DNA of 64,000 nt from Prolixibacteraceae bacterium JC049. Lineage in GTDB: Bacteria; Bacteroidota; Bacteroidia; Bacteroidales; Prolixibacteraceae. The position numbers were made by a program, and so were the translations under genes. Below the pieces are notes generated by a model. The model saw only the letters and a program-made list of their open reading frames with translations, was not told the origin of the DNA and did no database searches. The stretch spans positions 62,001 through 126,000 of the forward strand of contig SACZ01000008.1 of NCBI GenBank assembly GCA_023369685.1, written 5' to 3'. Shown in pieces: positions 35,095-43,825 of this stretch (the stretch's first letter is position 1; every line of letters begins with the position of its first letter).

Positions 35095-38000
35095 ATGACC
35101 TCGAAAATTTACAATTTGTTTTTGTTGTTGGTGTTTTTTACCCTAAATAAAGGTTTTTGCACTACAATTTACCACGAATCATTTACAATTTATAACAAAG
35201 GAGCTGTCGGTGTAATAGGCAGTAAACCAGTTGTTGACATGGATGGAGTGTCTTGGCAATTGGATTTTAAGGAATGTAACTTACAAAATGAAAGCGATTA
35301 CTTAAAAACGGTGTCTACATCGGGAGGAAGACTAGAGGCGAAAGATATTAATGGAGAGGCTGTTTGGTATTCGCCATGGATAAAAACAAAGAGATATAGA
35401 AACCTTCAGTTGTCTTTTATTGCAAAAGAAACAGGAAGTGGAAAGAATGAGAAGACAAAGTACCTGAAGCTGTATATTACCGATGCAAATGGGAATCGAT
35501 ATGAGGTAAATTCCTTTATGGGAAACTGGGGATCTTTCGATGGAAGTGTTCAAATAGCAGAGACTGATTCAATGCAAATAGAGGCTCGGATTTGTACGCA
35601 TTACTCTTCCGACAAAGTTATTTTGGATGAGGTGCATTTAGCAGGAGATAGGACAATTATAGGGCACGATAGCGATACGGAAGTAGCTTCTTGCTATAAG
35701 GAGGCAAAACGGATAAAGGCTAATCCTGCAGACACCGTTGAGTTATTCCGATTAAAAGTAAAAGATTTGGCTTCTTCAGACCAACTTCCTACTATTCCAT
35801 CTCAGTTATTCTTCTCTAAAACTGAAAATAGCTTTAAGCTAGATTGCTTCGATACTCTTTTTTTTATGAAAGGAGCAGAAATGATTTATCCCGATTCTTT
35901 GATTGTGAATAATGAGAATGGAGTACTTTTTTTTCTAAATCAACAGCTGTTGATAAAGTCTGGAACTGTCGAAGAATTAGCGATTCGTGGAGTGTTAAAA
36001 TCTCAATTGAACGATGGCGATTCATTGCAGATGGTTATCGATGGAGACAATCACATGTGGAAAACGGATACTATTGGTTCAGGCTTTGCATCGAACTTTA
36101 TTGCAGATATCTATTCCAACAAAATTGAGGTAAATGTAGTGGGGGGATCGATTGATATTGTAGAATCTCCACAATGGCTTAGGCCAGATTCTGTTTTTAT
36201 CATTGCTGCCAGATTGATCGATCAATTTGAAAATGTTGATATGGATAGTGTTGGTTTGTTTTTGCAGGTAAACAATGCAGAGCTGATTGCTCCATTTGAG
36301 TTTTCAGCTGGAACTTATTCATGGAGGTATAAGTGTGGAGAAGAAGCTGGGTTAAAATTATCTGTTCAATCGAAAGATGAGAAGGTGAAGAAAAGTTGGG
36401 AAATACCTGTTTTTAGAATGCCAGAGTGGGTTTATGCTTTCGATTTTGAAAAAGAGAATTTGCAGGTGGATAATTGGGCTGATTTTCACCGAACCGACTC
36501 AATTCCACTAGCAGGAGATTTCTCTTTAAAACATCGAGAAGAGAGTAAATCACCTTCTGATCTTCATTTTCGATTTGATAAGAAATACCTGTTTGGAGAA
36601 CAGTTTTATTGGAAAGTGTTACTTCGAAATGGAAATTGGAGCCCAAGTAGTGCCAATCGGTTTTCTTATTGGTTGGTAACAGACAATGAGGAGCTAGAGT
36701 ATGCTAATGGAATTGCTTTGGGAGTCAACCTGGATGATAAGTCGGATCGATTGCAGCTGTGGAGAATGAAAGAGGGAAAAGCTGATTCGATTTTAATGAA
36801 TAGCGATTTCGTGTGGGGAAAGAAAACAATGGCAGAACTGGAGGTGAGCTTTGAGAAAGATAATCGATGGAAATTGTTAATAAAGTCTGGAAGTGATACG
36901 TGGACAACGACTTCTGTGGTGCAGAAGAGCGATGTTTTTCCTTTTGATTATGGCGGGTTTCAATACTTTTTCACGGCAAGTCGTGCCGGAGAATTCTGGT
37001 TAGATAATTTAGAGTTAGTGACAGATAATCGGAAGCCGGAGTTAAGTGCTATTTCAATTCCAGAGCATGGAAAACTAATTTTGTCGTTTACCGAGCCTGT
37101 AAGTATGGCCAATAATGGTATTGAGATATTGAATGAAGATGGAGAAATATTGAAACACCAGATTGTTAGTATAGATAAAAATCGGGTTGAGTTGACATTT
37201 GATGTGAGGAATAGTTTTCTTTTTCAGCTTAGATTGAAGGAGTATTCAGATTTGAAAAACTTAAAAGGGCAAATAAAAGAAGAGTGGTTTGAGTCTTATG
37301 CTGTTCCAGAGAAAGGGGAAATTGTTTTTAATGAGATAATGTTTGAGCCTGCAGATGGAAATCCGGAGTTTATTGAAATCCGAAATACGAGCAATAGATA
37401 TTTCGAGTTGAATGATTTATACTTGAAGAAAGAGAGCGATGTGGAAGAGGCCAATTCGGGGAAAGGATTAGTAAATTTTAAAGATCGAATCGCTCCCGGG
37501 GAAATAATTGCACTAACTACAGATTCCTTGGCTTTGGTTAATTCCAATTTAGAGGGGTGTTTCGAGCAGTTTCGCACAAGTAATATACCAACACTGGTTA
37601 ATAGTGGAATGACGCTTTATTTAGGCAATAAAAGGGGAAAAAGCGTTGATGAATTGAGTTACTCTCCGAAGCAACATCATCCGTTTCTAAAAGAAACAAA
37701 AGGAGTGTCTCTTGAGCGTTCGGAAAAGGATGGCCAAGCCTATTGGTATTCTGCAGCACAAGATGTGGGCTTTTCAACACCTGGTTGTGGTAATTCACAA
37801 AATGAGGCGATTGTTGATAACATTTGTATGGAGCTAGAACCAGAGGTGATTACACCGAATGGAGATGGCGAAAATGACCATGTGGAATTGAAGTATGATT
37901 TGCCACAAGCAGGTTTTCTTATTCAGGCCGAAATTTATAATTCGAATGGATTCGTAATAGATCATTGGTTGAATAATCAGCTTTTGGGTACAAACGGAGC

Positions 38001-38130
38001 ATTGATATGGAAAACGGATGGGAAAAGGGTTGCTCCCGGTTTTTATGTGATGATAATTGAATTACTTCATCCCGAAGGAAGTGTCTATCGTGCCAAAAAG
38101 AGTTTCGCAGTGAGTGCAAGTAAAAATTAA
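35095..38130 (+). CDS. Large secreted protein with lamin-tail domain and C-terminal surface-sorting region
   Basis: 1011 residues. Signal peptide about 1-22 (ending NKGFC). The middle is beta-rich with no clear catalytic motif. A lamin-tail domain lies at about 740-900 (GEIVFNEIMFEPADGNPEFIEIRN, then APGEIIALTTDS and a GVSLER strand). The last 90 residues (EPEVITPNGDGENDHVEL, then WKTDGKRVAPGFYVMII) match the gliding-motility/FlgD-type C-terminal region linked to type IX secretion. Probably a surface or matrix protein; exact role unknown. Ends 25 bases before recX. Confidence 0.8.
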   Translation: MTSKIYNLFLLLVFFTLNKGFCTTIYHESFTIYNKGAVGVIGSKPVVDMDGVSWQLDFKECNLQNESDYLKTVSTSGGRLEAKDINGEAVWYSPWIKTKRYRNLQLSFIAKETGSGKNEKTKYLKLYITDANGNRYEVNSFMGNWGSFDGSVQIAETDSMQIEARICTHYSSDKVILDEVHLAGDRTIIGHDSDTEVASCYKEAKRIKANPADTVELFRLKVKDLASSDQLPTIPSQLFFSKTENSFKLDCFDTLFFMKGAEMIYPDSLIVNNENGVLFFLNQQLLIKSGTVEELAIRGVLKSQLNDGDSLQMVIDGDNHMWKTDTIGSGFASNFIADIYSNKIEVNVVGGSIDIVESPQWLRPDSVFIIAARLIDQFENVDMDSVGLFLQVNNAELIAPFEFSAGTYSWRYKCGEEAGLKLSVQSKDEKVKKSWEIPVFRMPEWVYAFDFEKENLQVDNWADFHRTDSIPLAGDFSLKHREESKSPSDLHFRFDKKYLFGEQFYWKVLLRNGNWSPSSANRFSYWLVTDNEELEYANGIALGVNLDDKSDRLQLWRMKEGKADSILMNSDFVWGKKTMAELEVSFEKDNRWKLLIKSGSDTWTTTSVVQKSDVFPFDYGGFQYFFTASRAGEFWLDNLELVTDNRKPELSAISIPEHGKLILSFTEPVSMANNGIEILNEDGEILKHQIVSIDKNRVELTFDVRNSFLFQLRLKEYSDLKNLKGQIKEEWFESYAVPEKGEIVFNEIMFEPADGNPEFIEIRNTSNRYFELNDLYLKKESDVEEANSGKGLVNFKDRIAPGEIIALTTDSLALVNSNLEGCFEQFRTSNIPTLVNSGMTLYLGNKRGKSVDELSYSPKQHHPFLKETKGVSLERSEKDGQAYWYSAAQDVGFSTPGCGNSQNEAIVDNICMELEPEVITPNGDGENDHVELKYDLPQAGFLIQAEIYNSNGFVIDHWLNNQLLGTNGALIWKTDGKRVAPGFYVMIIELLHPEGSVYRAKKSFAVSASKN

Positions 38131-38143
38131 TTGTAGAATAGAC

Positions 38144-38152
38144 TAAATTTGT
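38144..38152 (+). promoter_or_regulatory. -7 box TAAATTTGT abutting the recX start
   Basis: Perfect TAnnTTTGY ending 3 bases before the ATG at 38156. The transcript would begin at or next to the start codon (leaderless). Confidence 0.55.
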
Positions 38153-38155
38153 GAA

Positions 38156-38629
38156 ATGATAGTACAACAAGCATATCAAAAGGCGGCTGCTATGTGTAGT
38201 AAATCGGAAAAATGCAGTTTCGATATTCGCCAAAAGTTACAAGGATGGGAGTTGAATGAAGATGAGATAGATGCAGTTATTGCTGAATTGATCAGAGAGA
38301 AATTTATCGATGATGGCAGATATGCTGCCTATTTTGCTCGGGATAAGTTTCGATTTAATCGATGGGGAAAGAAGAAAATAGAATATCAACTCCGCATGAA
38401 GCAAATTGCTTCGGCATTTATTTATGATGCTTTCGATGAGATTGCAGATTCGGATTACGAGGAGACAGCTTATGAACTAATTGTTGATAAAGTTCGTAAA
38501 ACAAAGGCTGTCAACGACTGGGATATGAAGAGTAAAGTATCGCGGTTTATGCAGGGGAGAGGATTTGAATCGGAATTGGTATTGCGGTTGTTCGATCGCG
38601 TAAATGAGGATATAAAAAAAGGCGAGTGA
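38156..38629 (+). CDS. recX: Regulatory protein RecX
   Basis: 157 residues, the usual RecX size. Three-helix repeats are visible: MCSKSEKCSFDIRQKLQGWELNEDEIDAVIAELI, FIDDGRYAAYFARDKFRFNRWGKKKIEYQLR, then the C-terminal repeat. RecX binds RecA filaments and limits RecA activity. No recA is nearby. The stop codon TGA lies in the loop of the terminator hairpin shared with infB. Start ATG 38156 keeps the conserved N-terminal helix complete. Confidence 0.9.
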   Translation: MIVQQAYQKAAAMCSKSEKCSFDIRQKLQGWELNEDEIDAVIAELIREKFIDDGRYAAYFARDKFRFNRWGKKKIEYQLRMKQIASAFIYDAFDEIADSDYEETAYELIVDKVRKTKAVNDWDMKSKVSRFMQGRGFESELVLRLFDRVNEDIKKGE

Positions 38630-38643
38630 TGAGCTCGCCTTTT
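38617..38643. terminator. Shared terminator between recX and infB
   Basis: AAAAGGCGAG (38617-38626) and CTCGCCTTTT (38634-38643) form a 10-bp stem with loop TGATGAG. The recX stop codon is in the loop. A and T runs allow function on both strands. Confidence 0.85.
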
Positions 38644-38661
38644 GTGTATCGTTTCAATTTA

Positions 38662-41600
38662 TTATAGAGTACGACTAACTTCCACTTCTTCGTAAGCTTC
38701 GACCATGTCGCCAACTTTAATATCGTTGTATTTGTCAATGTTCAATCCACATTCGAATCCTTTAGCTACTTCTTTCACATCATCTTTGAATCGTTTCAGT
38801 GAACCTAGCTCTCCGGAATAAACTACAATACCGTCGCGGATTATGCGAATCTTGTGACTTCTCTTGATCTTTCCATCGCGAACCATACATCCGGCAATAG
38901 TACCAACCTTCGAGATTTTGAATGTTTCCATAACTTCCACGGTAGCCACAATCTCTTCTTTGATTTCTGGAGAAAGCATTCCTTCCATGGCTGCTTTAAC
39001 CTCTTCAATTGCATCGTAGATAATAGAGTAAAGACGAACATCGATTTGCTCTTTCTCTGCTAATTTACGTGCATTCAATGATGGACGTACCTGGAAACCT
39101 ACAATAATTGCTTCAGATGCCGATGCAAGCATGATATCTGATTCCGAAATCTGACCAACGGCCTTGTGAATTACATTCACCTGAATTTCGTCTGTTGAAA
39201 GTTTGATTAACGAATCAGAAAGTGCTTCGATCGATCCGTCCACGTCACCCTTAACAACAATGTTCAATTCCTGGAAGTTACCAATTGCAATACGACGTCC
39301 GATCTCGTCAAGCGTAATGTGCTTCTGAGTACGAAGTCCTTGCTCACGCTGCAACTGCTCACGTTTGTTCGCAATCTGACGAGCTTCACGCTCTTCTTCC
39401 ATAACGTTGAACTTGTCACCTGCCTGAGGTGCACCGTTCAATCCAAGAATAAGAACTGGTTCTGAAGGTCCAACTTCTTCTACACGCTGATTACGCTCGT
39501 TGAACATCGCTTTTACGTGTCCGAAATATTGTCCGGCAAGGATAACATCTCCTACGCGAAGTGTTCCTGATTGAACCAATAGAGTAGTTACGTATCCACG
39601 TCCTTTATCTAGTGATGATTCAATTACAGAACCAACAGCACGTTTGTTTGCGTTGGCATTTAGCTCTAACATCTCGGCTTCAAGAAGTACTTTTTCTAGT
39701 AACTCTTCAATACCGATACCGTTCTTAGCTGAAATATCGTGTGACTGGTATTTTCCACCCCATTCTTCAACAAGGTAGTTCATTGAAGAAAGCGTCTGCT
39801 TTATTCTGTCAGGATTTGCTCCTGGTTTATCGATTTTGTTGATTGCAAATACGATTGGGACACCAGCTGCAGCAGCGTGGTTGATTGCCTCTTTTGTTTG
39901 TGGCATCACATCGTCATCGGCAGCAACAATAATAATTGCAACGTCGGTTACCTGAGCACCACGAGCACGCATCGCTGTAAAGGCCTCGTGACCCGGAGTA
40001 TCAAGGAATGTTAGTTTTCTACCATCTTCCAATGATACGTTGTAAGCTCCAATGTGCTGAGTAATACCTCCAGCCTCACCGGCAATTACGTTTGCTTTAC
40101 GGATGTAGTCCAAAAGTGATGTCTTACCGTGGTCAACGTGTCCCATTACCGTGATAATTGGAGAACGTGGTTTTAGATCTTCTGGTGCATCAACTTCTTC
40201 AGCAATGGCTTCTTGTACTTCAACACTAATGAATTCTACTTTAAATCCGAATTCATCAGCAACAAGAGTCATTGTCTCTGCATCCAAGCGTTGGTTGATT
40301 GATACAAACATTCCCAAGCTCATACATGATGCAATAACCTGAGTAGCTTGAACGTTCATCATAGTAGCCAATTCGTTAACACTTACGAATTCGGTTACTT
40401 TCAATACGCTTTGTTCTTTAGCTGCTTTTTGCTGTTCAGCAGCCATTTTATCACTAGCAGCCTGTCGCTTGTCACGACGGTGTTTCGCTCCTTTATTTTT
40501 TCCTTTAGAAGTAAGACGTGCAAGAGTCTCTTTGATTTGCTTTTGTACATCTTCCTCGTTCACCTCTTGCTTTAGAGGTTTCTTGTTGCGGTTGTTGAAT
40601 CCGCCTCTTCTACGGTCATTGTTATTACCTGGACGGTTTTGTCCTCCCGGACGATTCTGACCTCCTGGGCGGTTTTGTCCACCTGGTCCTCCCTGGCGAT
40701 TGTTTCCACCTTGGCCTCCTGGACGGTTTTGACCTCCTTGACGGTTTTGTCCACCTTGTCCTCCCTGGCGATTTTGACCTCCTTGGCGGTTTTGTCCACC
40801 TGGACGGTTCTGTCCGTCTTGAGCATTTACATCAACACGTTCTTTACCGTCTTTGTTAATGCGTTTACGCTTTTTGCGACGATCAGCGTTTTGGCCATCA
40901 GCTCCTTTTTTCTGATCATCATTTTTTAGTTTGCGTTCTTCCTCTTTTTGCTTCTTAGTCTTCTTAGGAGGACGAGTGCGCTGATTCAGACTCGATAAAT
41001 CAATTTTACCAACAACTTTAACTTCGTTATTGATTTTAGGAACATTCGTTTCCAGATCATTTGATCCTGTAGCCTGAGGTTTCTCTTTCTCAACCATTTC
41101 CTCTGTTCTTTCCTCTACTTTTTGAGCTGCCTTTGTCTCCTGTTTAGGTGCATTGGAGGCAGTATGTTTTTCGTTATTTTGCTTCACCTGCTTTTCTTTT
41201 TCCTTAACAGGAGCTTCAGGTTTATTTGCTTTCTTAGGCGCTTCTTTCTTTGGAGTTTCAGCTTTAGGTGCTTCAACAGGCTTTTCCTCTTTCTTAGGAG
41301 CTGGAGCACTTTGCTGTTTAGGTTGTGCCTTAGGTTTTTCTTGTTTTGGCTCAGCTTTCTGTGGCTTTTCTTTTTTCGGTTTCATCGAATCTAAATCGAT
41401 TTTACCAACCACTTTAGGTTGAGCTTCCAGTTTTGCCTCTGTCTTAACTGTATCGTTAGCCTTAGGCGTTTCTGGTTTCTCTTCTTTTTTAGGAGCAGCA
41501 ATTTCTTGTTGTGCTTCCTGCTTTTCAGGCTCAAGGTTTTCAGCAACACTATCCTTACGAACATCTTCAACAGAAATTGTTTCGTGTTTTCCTCTGTTGG

Positions 41601-41814
41601 CACGCAGGTTAACCTTCTGCGATTCTTTCTTGAGGTTACTATCTCTGTTAAATTCTTTGCTAATCAGATCATACGAGGCATCTGATATTTTTGTGTTTGG
41701 GTTTGAACCAACCTCAACACCTTTCTTATTTAAAAACTCAACTAGTGTGCTGATGCCCACGTTGAATTCCCGTGCAATCTTACTTAGTCGTTTTGTGTTC
41801 TTGCTTGTAACCAT
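38662..41814 (-). CDS. infB: Translation initiation factor IF-2
   Basis: 1050 residues. An N-terminal IF2_N domain ([22 protein letters not shown]), a long Lys/Glu/Pro/Ala-rich linker, a Gly/Gln/Asn/Arg repeat region (about 333-397), a second IF2_N copy near 460-500, then the GTPase domain with [29 protein letters not shown] and NKID, and the C-terminal domains ending in VEVSRTL. It positions initiator tRNA on the 30S subunit. Third gene of the rimP-nusA-infB operon. The N-terminal extension is large, as often in Bacteroidota. Confidence 0.98.
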   Translation of the reverse strand: MVTSKNTKRLSKIAREFNVGISTLVEFLNKKGVEVGSNPNTKISDASYDLISKEFNRDSNLKKESQKVNLRANRGKHETISVEDVRKDSVAENLEPEKQEAQQEIAAPKKEEKPETPKANDTVKTEAKLEAQPKVVGKIDLDSMKPKKEKPQKAEPKQEKPKAQPKQQSAPAPKKEEKPVEAPKAETPKKEAPKKANKPEAPVKEKEKQVKQNNEKHTASNAPKQETKAAQKVEERTEEMVEKEKPQATGSNDLETNVPKINNEVKVVGKIDLSSLNQRTRPPKKTKKQKEEERKLKNDDQKKGADGQNADRRKKRKRINKDGKERVDVNAQDGQNRPGGQNRQGGQNRQGGQGGQNRQGGQNRPGGQGGNNRQGGPGGQNRPGGQNRPGGQNRPGNNNDRRRGGFNNRNKKPLKQEVNEEDVQKQIKETLARLTSKGKNKGAKHRRDKRQAASDKMAAEQQKAAKEQSVLKVTEFVSVNELATMMNVQATQVIASCMSLGMFVSINQRLDAETMTLVADEFGFKVEFISVEVQEAIAEEVDAPEDLKPRSPIITVMGHVDHGKTSLLDYIRKANVIAGEAGGITQHIGAYNVSLEDGRKLTFLDTPGHEAFTAMRARGAQVTDVAIIIVAADDDVMPQTKEAINHAAAAGVPIVFAINKIDKPGANPDRIKQTLSSMNYLVEEWGGKYQSHDISAKNGIGIEELLEKVLLEAEMLELNANANKRAVGSVIESSLDKGRGYVTTLLVQSGTLRVGDVILAGQYFGHVKAMFNERNQRVEEVGPSEPVLILGLNGAPQAGDKFNVMEEEREARQIANKREQLQREQGLRTQKHITLDEIGRRIAIGNFQELNIVVKGDVDGSIEALSDSLIKLSTDEIQVNVIHKAVGQISESDIMLASASEAIIVGFQVRPSLNARKLAEKEQIDVRLYSIIYDAIEEVKAAMEGMLSPEIKEEIVATVEVMETFKISKVGTIAGCMVRDGKIKRSHKIRIIRDGIVVYSGELGSLKRFKDDVKEVAKGFECGLNIDKYNDIKVGDMVEAYEEVEVSRTL
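40627..40815 (-). repeat. Gly/Gln/Asn/Arg-rich tandem repeat inside infB
   Basis: About 63 codons of irregular repeats of the type [12 protein letters not shown]. The DNA itself is repetitive (plus strand shows returning CCTGGACGGTTTTGTCC-like units), so the copy number may vary between strains. It links the charged N-terminal region to the second IF2_N domain. Confidence 0.85.
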
Positions 41815-41862
41815 GTTTTGCCTTACAATTTTAAACCTAAGAAAAATAAATTAGCAGTCTAT

Positions 41863-41900
41863 GCTATGCGTTTGCCGGGGAAACTATGTTTTCCCATAGC
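41863..41900 (-). promoter_or_regulatory. Hairpin between nusA and infB
   Basis: A two-tier stem: GCTAT/ATAGC (41863-41867, 41896-41900) enclosing GGGAAA/TTTCCC (41878-41883, 41890-41895). It begins 6 bases past the nusA stop. No T-run follows on the minus strand, so it looks like a processing or stability hairpin, not a terminator. Confidence 0.4.
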
Positions 41901-41905
41901 ATCAA

Positions 41906-43141
41906 CTACTCAAATTCATTGCGTAAAATATTAAGTAAATCTTCGATTGTTTCTTCTTCTAAGTCAGTTCGTTTAACCAATTCGTTTTTCGAAAGGTTAA
42001 GAACGCTCTTAGCAGTATCACAACCAATTGCTCTTAATTCATCAATAATCCAGCTTTCAATCTCGTCAGAGAACTCTTCCAGTGTAACATCTTCGTCATC
42101 CTCTTCTAGCTCACGGAACACGTCAAGTTCGTATCCTGAAAGCTGACTAGCCAAACGGATGTTCAAACCACCTTTACCAATAGCTAAAGAAACCTCTTCT
42201 GGACGAAGGTATACTTCAGCTCGTTTTTCTTCTTCGTTTAGTTTGATAGAAGAAATTTTGGCAGGGTTAAGTGCACGAGTGATAAATAATTGAGTGTTGC
42301 TTGAGTAATTGATAACATCAATATTCTCGTTGCGTAACTCACGAACAATACCATGAATACGTGATCCTTTCATACCCACACATGCTCCAACCGGATCGAT
42401 GCGCTCGTCGTATGATTCAACAGCAATTTTTGCTCTTTCACCAGGAACACGAACAATTTTCTTGATGATAATTAAACCATCGAAAATTTCTGGAACTTCT
42501 AGTTCAAACAATCTTTCTAGGAATACAGGAGAAGTACGAGACAAGATAATCAGTGGATTATTGTTTCGTAGATCTACTTTGTAAACAATTGCTCTTACAG
42601 TATCTCCTTTGCGGAAGAAGTCAGAAGGAATTTGTTCGTTTTTAGGAAGAATTAGCTCGTTGCCTTCGTCATCAAGAATAAGGATTTCTCTTTTCCAGAT
42701 CTGATAAACTTCACCGGTAACGATTTCGCCAATTTTCTCTTTATATTTCGTGTAAATATTATCCTTTTCAAGCTCTAAGATTCGAGCTGACAAGTTTTGA
42801 CGCAAGTTCAAGATGGCACGACGACCGAATTGGAAGAAATTCACTTCATCAGAAACTTCTTCGTCAATCTCATAGTCTTCGTCAATCTTCTTGGCGTCGC
42901 TCAATGTGATTTGTAAATTCGGATCTGTTAGCTCATCGTTGGCTACAACGATTCTGTTTCTCCAAATTTCAAAGTCACCCTTATCGATGTTGATAATTAC
43001 ATCGAAATTCTCATCAGTACCAAACTGCTTTTGCAAAACACTTCTGAAAACGTCTTCTAAAACGCTCATCATTGTTGCCCTGTCTATGTTTTTGAGTTCT
43101 TTAAACTCTGAGAAGGTGTCTATAAGGTTCACATTGTCCAT
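41906..43141 (-). CDS. nusA: Transcription termination/antitermination factor NusA
   Basis: 411 residues: N-terminal RNA-polymerase-binding domain (1-125), S1 domain (GEIVTGEVYQIWKREILIL from about 135), KH domains with DPVGACVGMKGSRIHGIVREL and EVSLAIGKGGLNIRLASQLSGYELDV, and a short C-terminal helical part (RTDLEEETIEDLLNIL). It controls pausing and termination. It lies 9 bases after rimP. In other bacteria NusA regulates this operon, which makes the rimP leader hairpin worth noting. Confidence 0.97.
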   Translation of the reverse strand: MDNVNLIDTFSEFKELKNIDRATMMSVLEDVFRSVLQKQFGTDENFDVIINIDKGDFEIWRNRIVVANDELTDPNLQITLSDAKKIDEDYEIDEEVSDEVNFFQFGRRAILNLRQNLSARILELEKDNIYTKYKEKIGEIVTGEVYQIWKREILILDDEGNELILPKNEQIPSDFFRKGDTVRAIVYKVDLRNNNPLIILSRTSPVFLERLFELEVPEIFDGLIIIKKIVRVPGERAKIAVESYDERIDPVGACVGMKGSRIHGIVRELRNENIDVINYSSNTQLFITRALNPAKISSIKLNEEEKRAEVYLRPEEVSLAIGKGGLNIRLASQLSGYELDVFRELEEDDEDVTLEEFSDEIESWIIDELRAIGCDTAKSVLNLSKNELVKRTDLEEETIEDLLNILRNEFE

Positions 43142-43150
43142 TGCTATATC

Positions 43151-43615
43151 TTATTTAAACGAAATTACACATTTTGCTGATTTAATCTGGTCATAAGAGA
43201 ACTGGTGTTGGCGTACAATTAACTGTTTCTTCTTTTTGCCTTCTACCTTTTCTCTTTTCGAGGTTTCTAATTCAAATCCTTCAGAAGTAACCTCTTTTAA
43301 AATACCCTCTAGCTTTACATCATTCTCATCGATTACTTCGATGGACTTATTCAGGTATTTTCTGTATTGGCGCTCAACTCTAAATGGTTGATCCAATCCG
43401 GCTGACATTACTTCCAAGCTGAAATCTTCCTCTTCTCTGTCCAAATTACCTTCAACTTGTCTGCTTACTTTGACACAAGTTCTAATTGTAACCCCTGTGT
43501 CACCGTCGATAATCACCTTGATCGCATTTCCTGGAGCAACTATAACGTCCACTAGGAAAAGCCCATCGGTCATCACTTCTTCGACTAATTCAGTTATTCT
43601 TTGTTTTGTAATCAT
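43151..43615 (-). CDS. rimP: Ribosome maturation factor RimP
   Basis: 154 residues. Family features: an N-terminal helix ELVEEVMTDGLFLVDVIVAPG, then VIIDGDTGVTIRTCVKVSRQVE and EVMSAGLDQPFRVERQYRKYLN. RimP helps assemble the 30S subunit. First gene of rimP-nusA-infB; no metY tRNA precedes it, unlike in E. coli. It has a good promoter and a strong leader hairpin. Confidence 0.95.
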   Translation of the reverse strand: MITKQRITELVEEVMTDGLFLVDVIVAPGNAIKVIIDGDTGVTIRTCVKVSRQVEGNLDREEEDFSLEVMSAGLDQPFRVERQYRKYLNKSIEVIDENDVKLEGILKEVTSEGFELETSKREKVEGKKKKQLIVRQHQFSYDQIKSAKCVISFK

Positions 43616-43633
43616 TGTGGTATGAGTAACAAA

Positions 43634-43658
43634 ATAGGGGACGTATAGTGTCCCCTAT
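43634..43658 (-). promoter_or_regulatory. Hairpin in the rimP leader
   Basis: A perfect 9-bp stem ATAGGGGAC/GTCCCCTAT (43634-43642 with 43650-43658), loop of 7, about 19 bases before the rimP start, followed on the minus strand by TTTG then TT. It is weakly terminator-like and could be an attenuator or a protein-binding site. Confidence 0.55.
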
Positions 43659-43682
43659 CTGACTGTTCACACTTAATTCTGT

Positions 43683-43714
43683 GCAAAAGTAGTAATTTGG
43701 TTTCAAATCTCAAA
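43683..43714 (-). promoter_or_regulatory. Promoter of rimP-nusA-infB (-33 TTTG, -7 TACTTTTGC)
   Basis: Minus strand: TTTG (43714-43711), 19-base spacer, TACTTTTGC (43691-43683). Full consensus and spacing; leader about 64 bases, containing the hairpin at 43634-43658. Confidence 0.75.
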
Positions 43715-43825
43715 ATCTCTTTGAGAATAAGGTTTTTGTCAATGTTTTAGTGGTTAAAAAAATGATCAAAAAGGCAACGTTTTTTGTTAAGGTTGTAGTA
43801 GTTAAATAATATTTTCTTCAATACT

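Noticed and set aside
40627-40815. Repeats that might be mistaken for a CRISPR array
   Set aside because: They are irregular, in frame, and encode a Gly/Gln/Asn/Arg tract of IF-2; no spacers.
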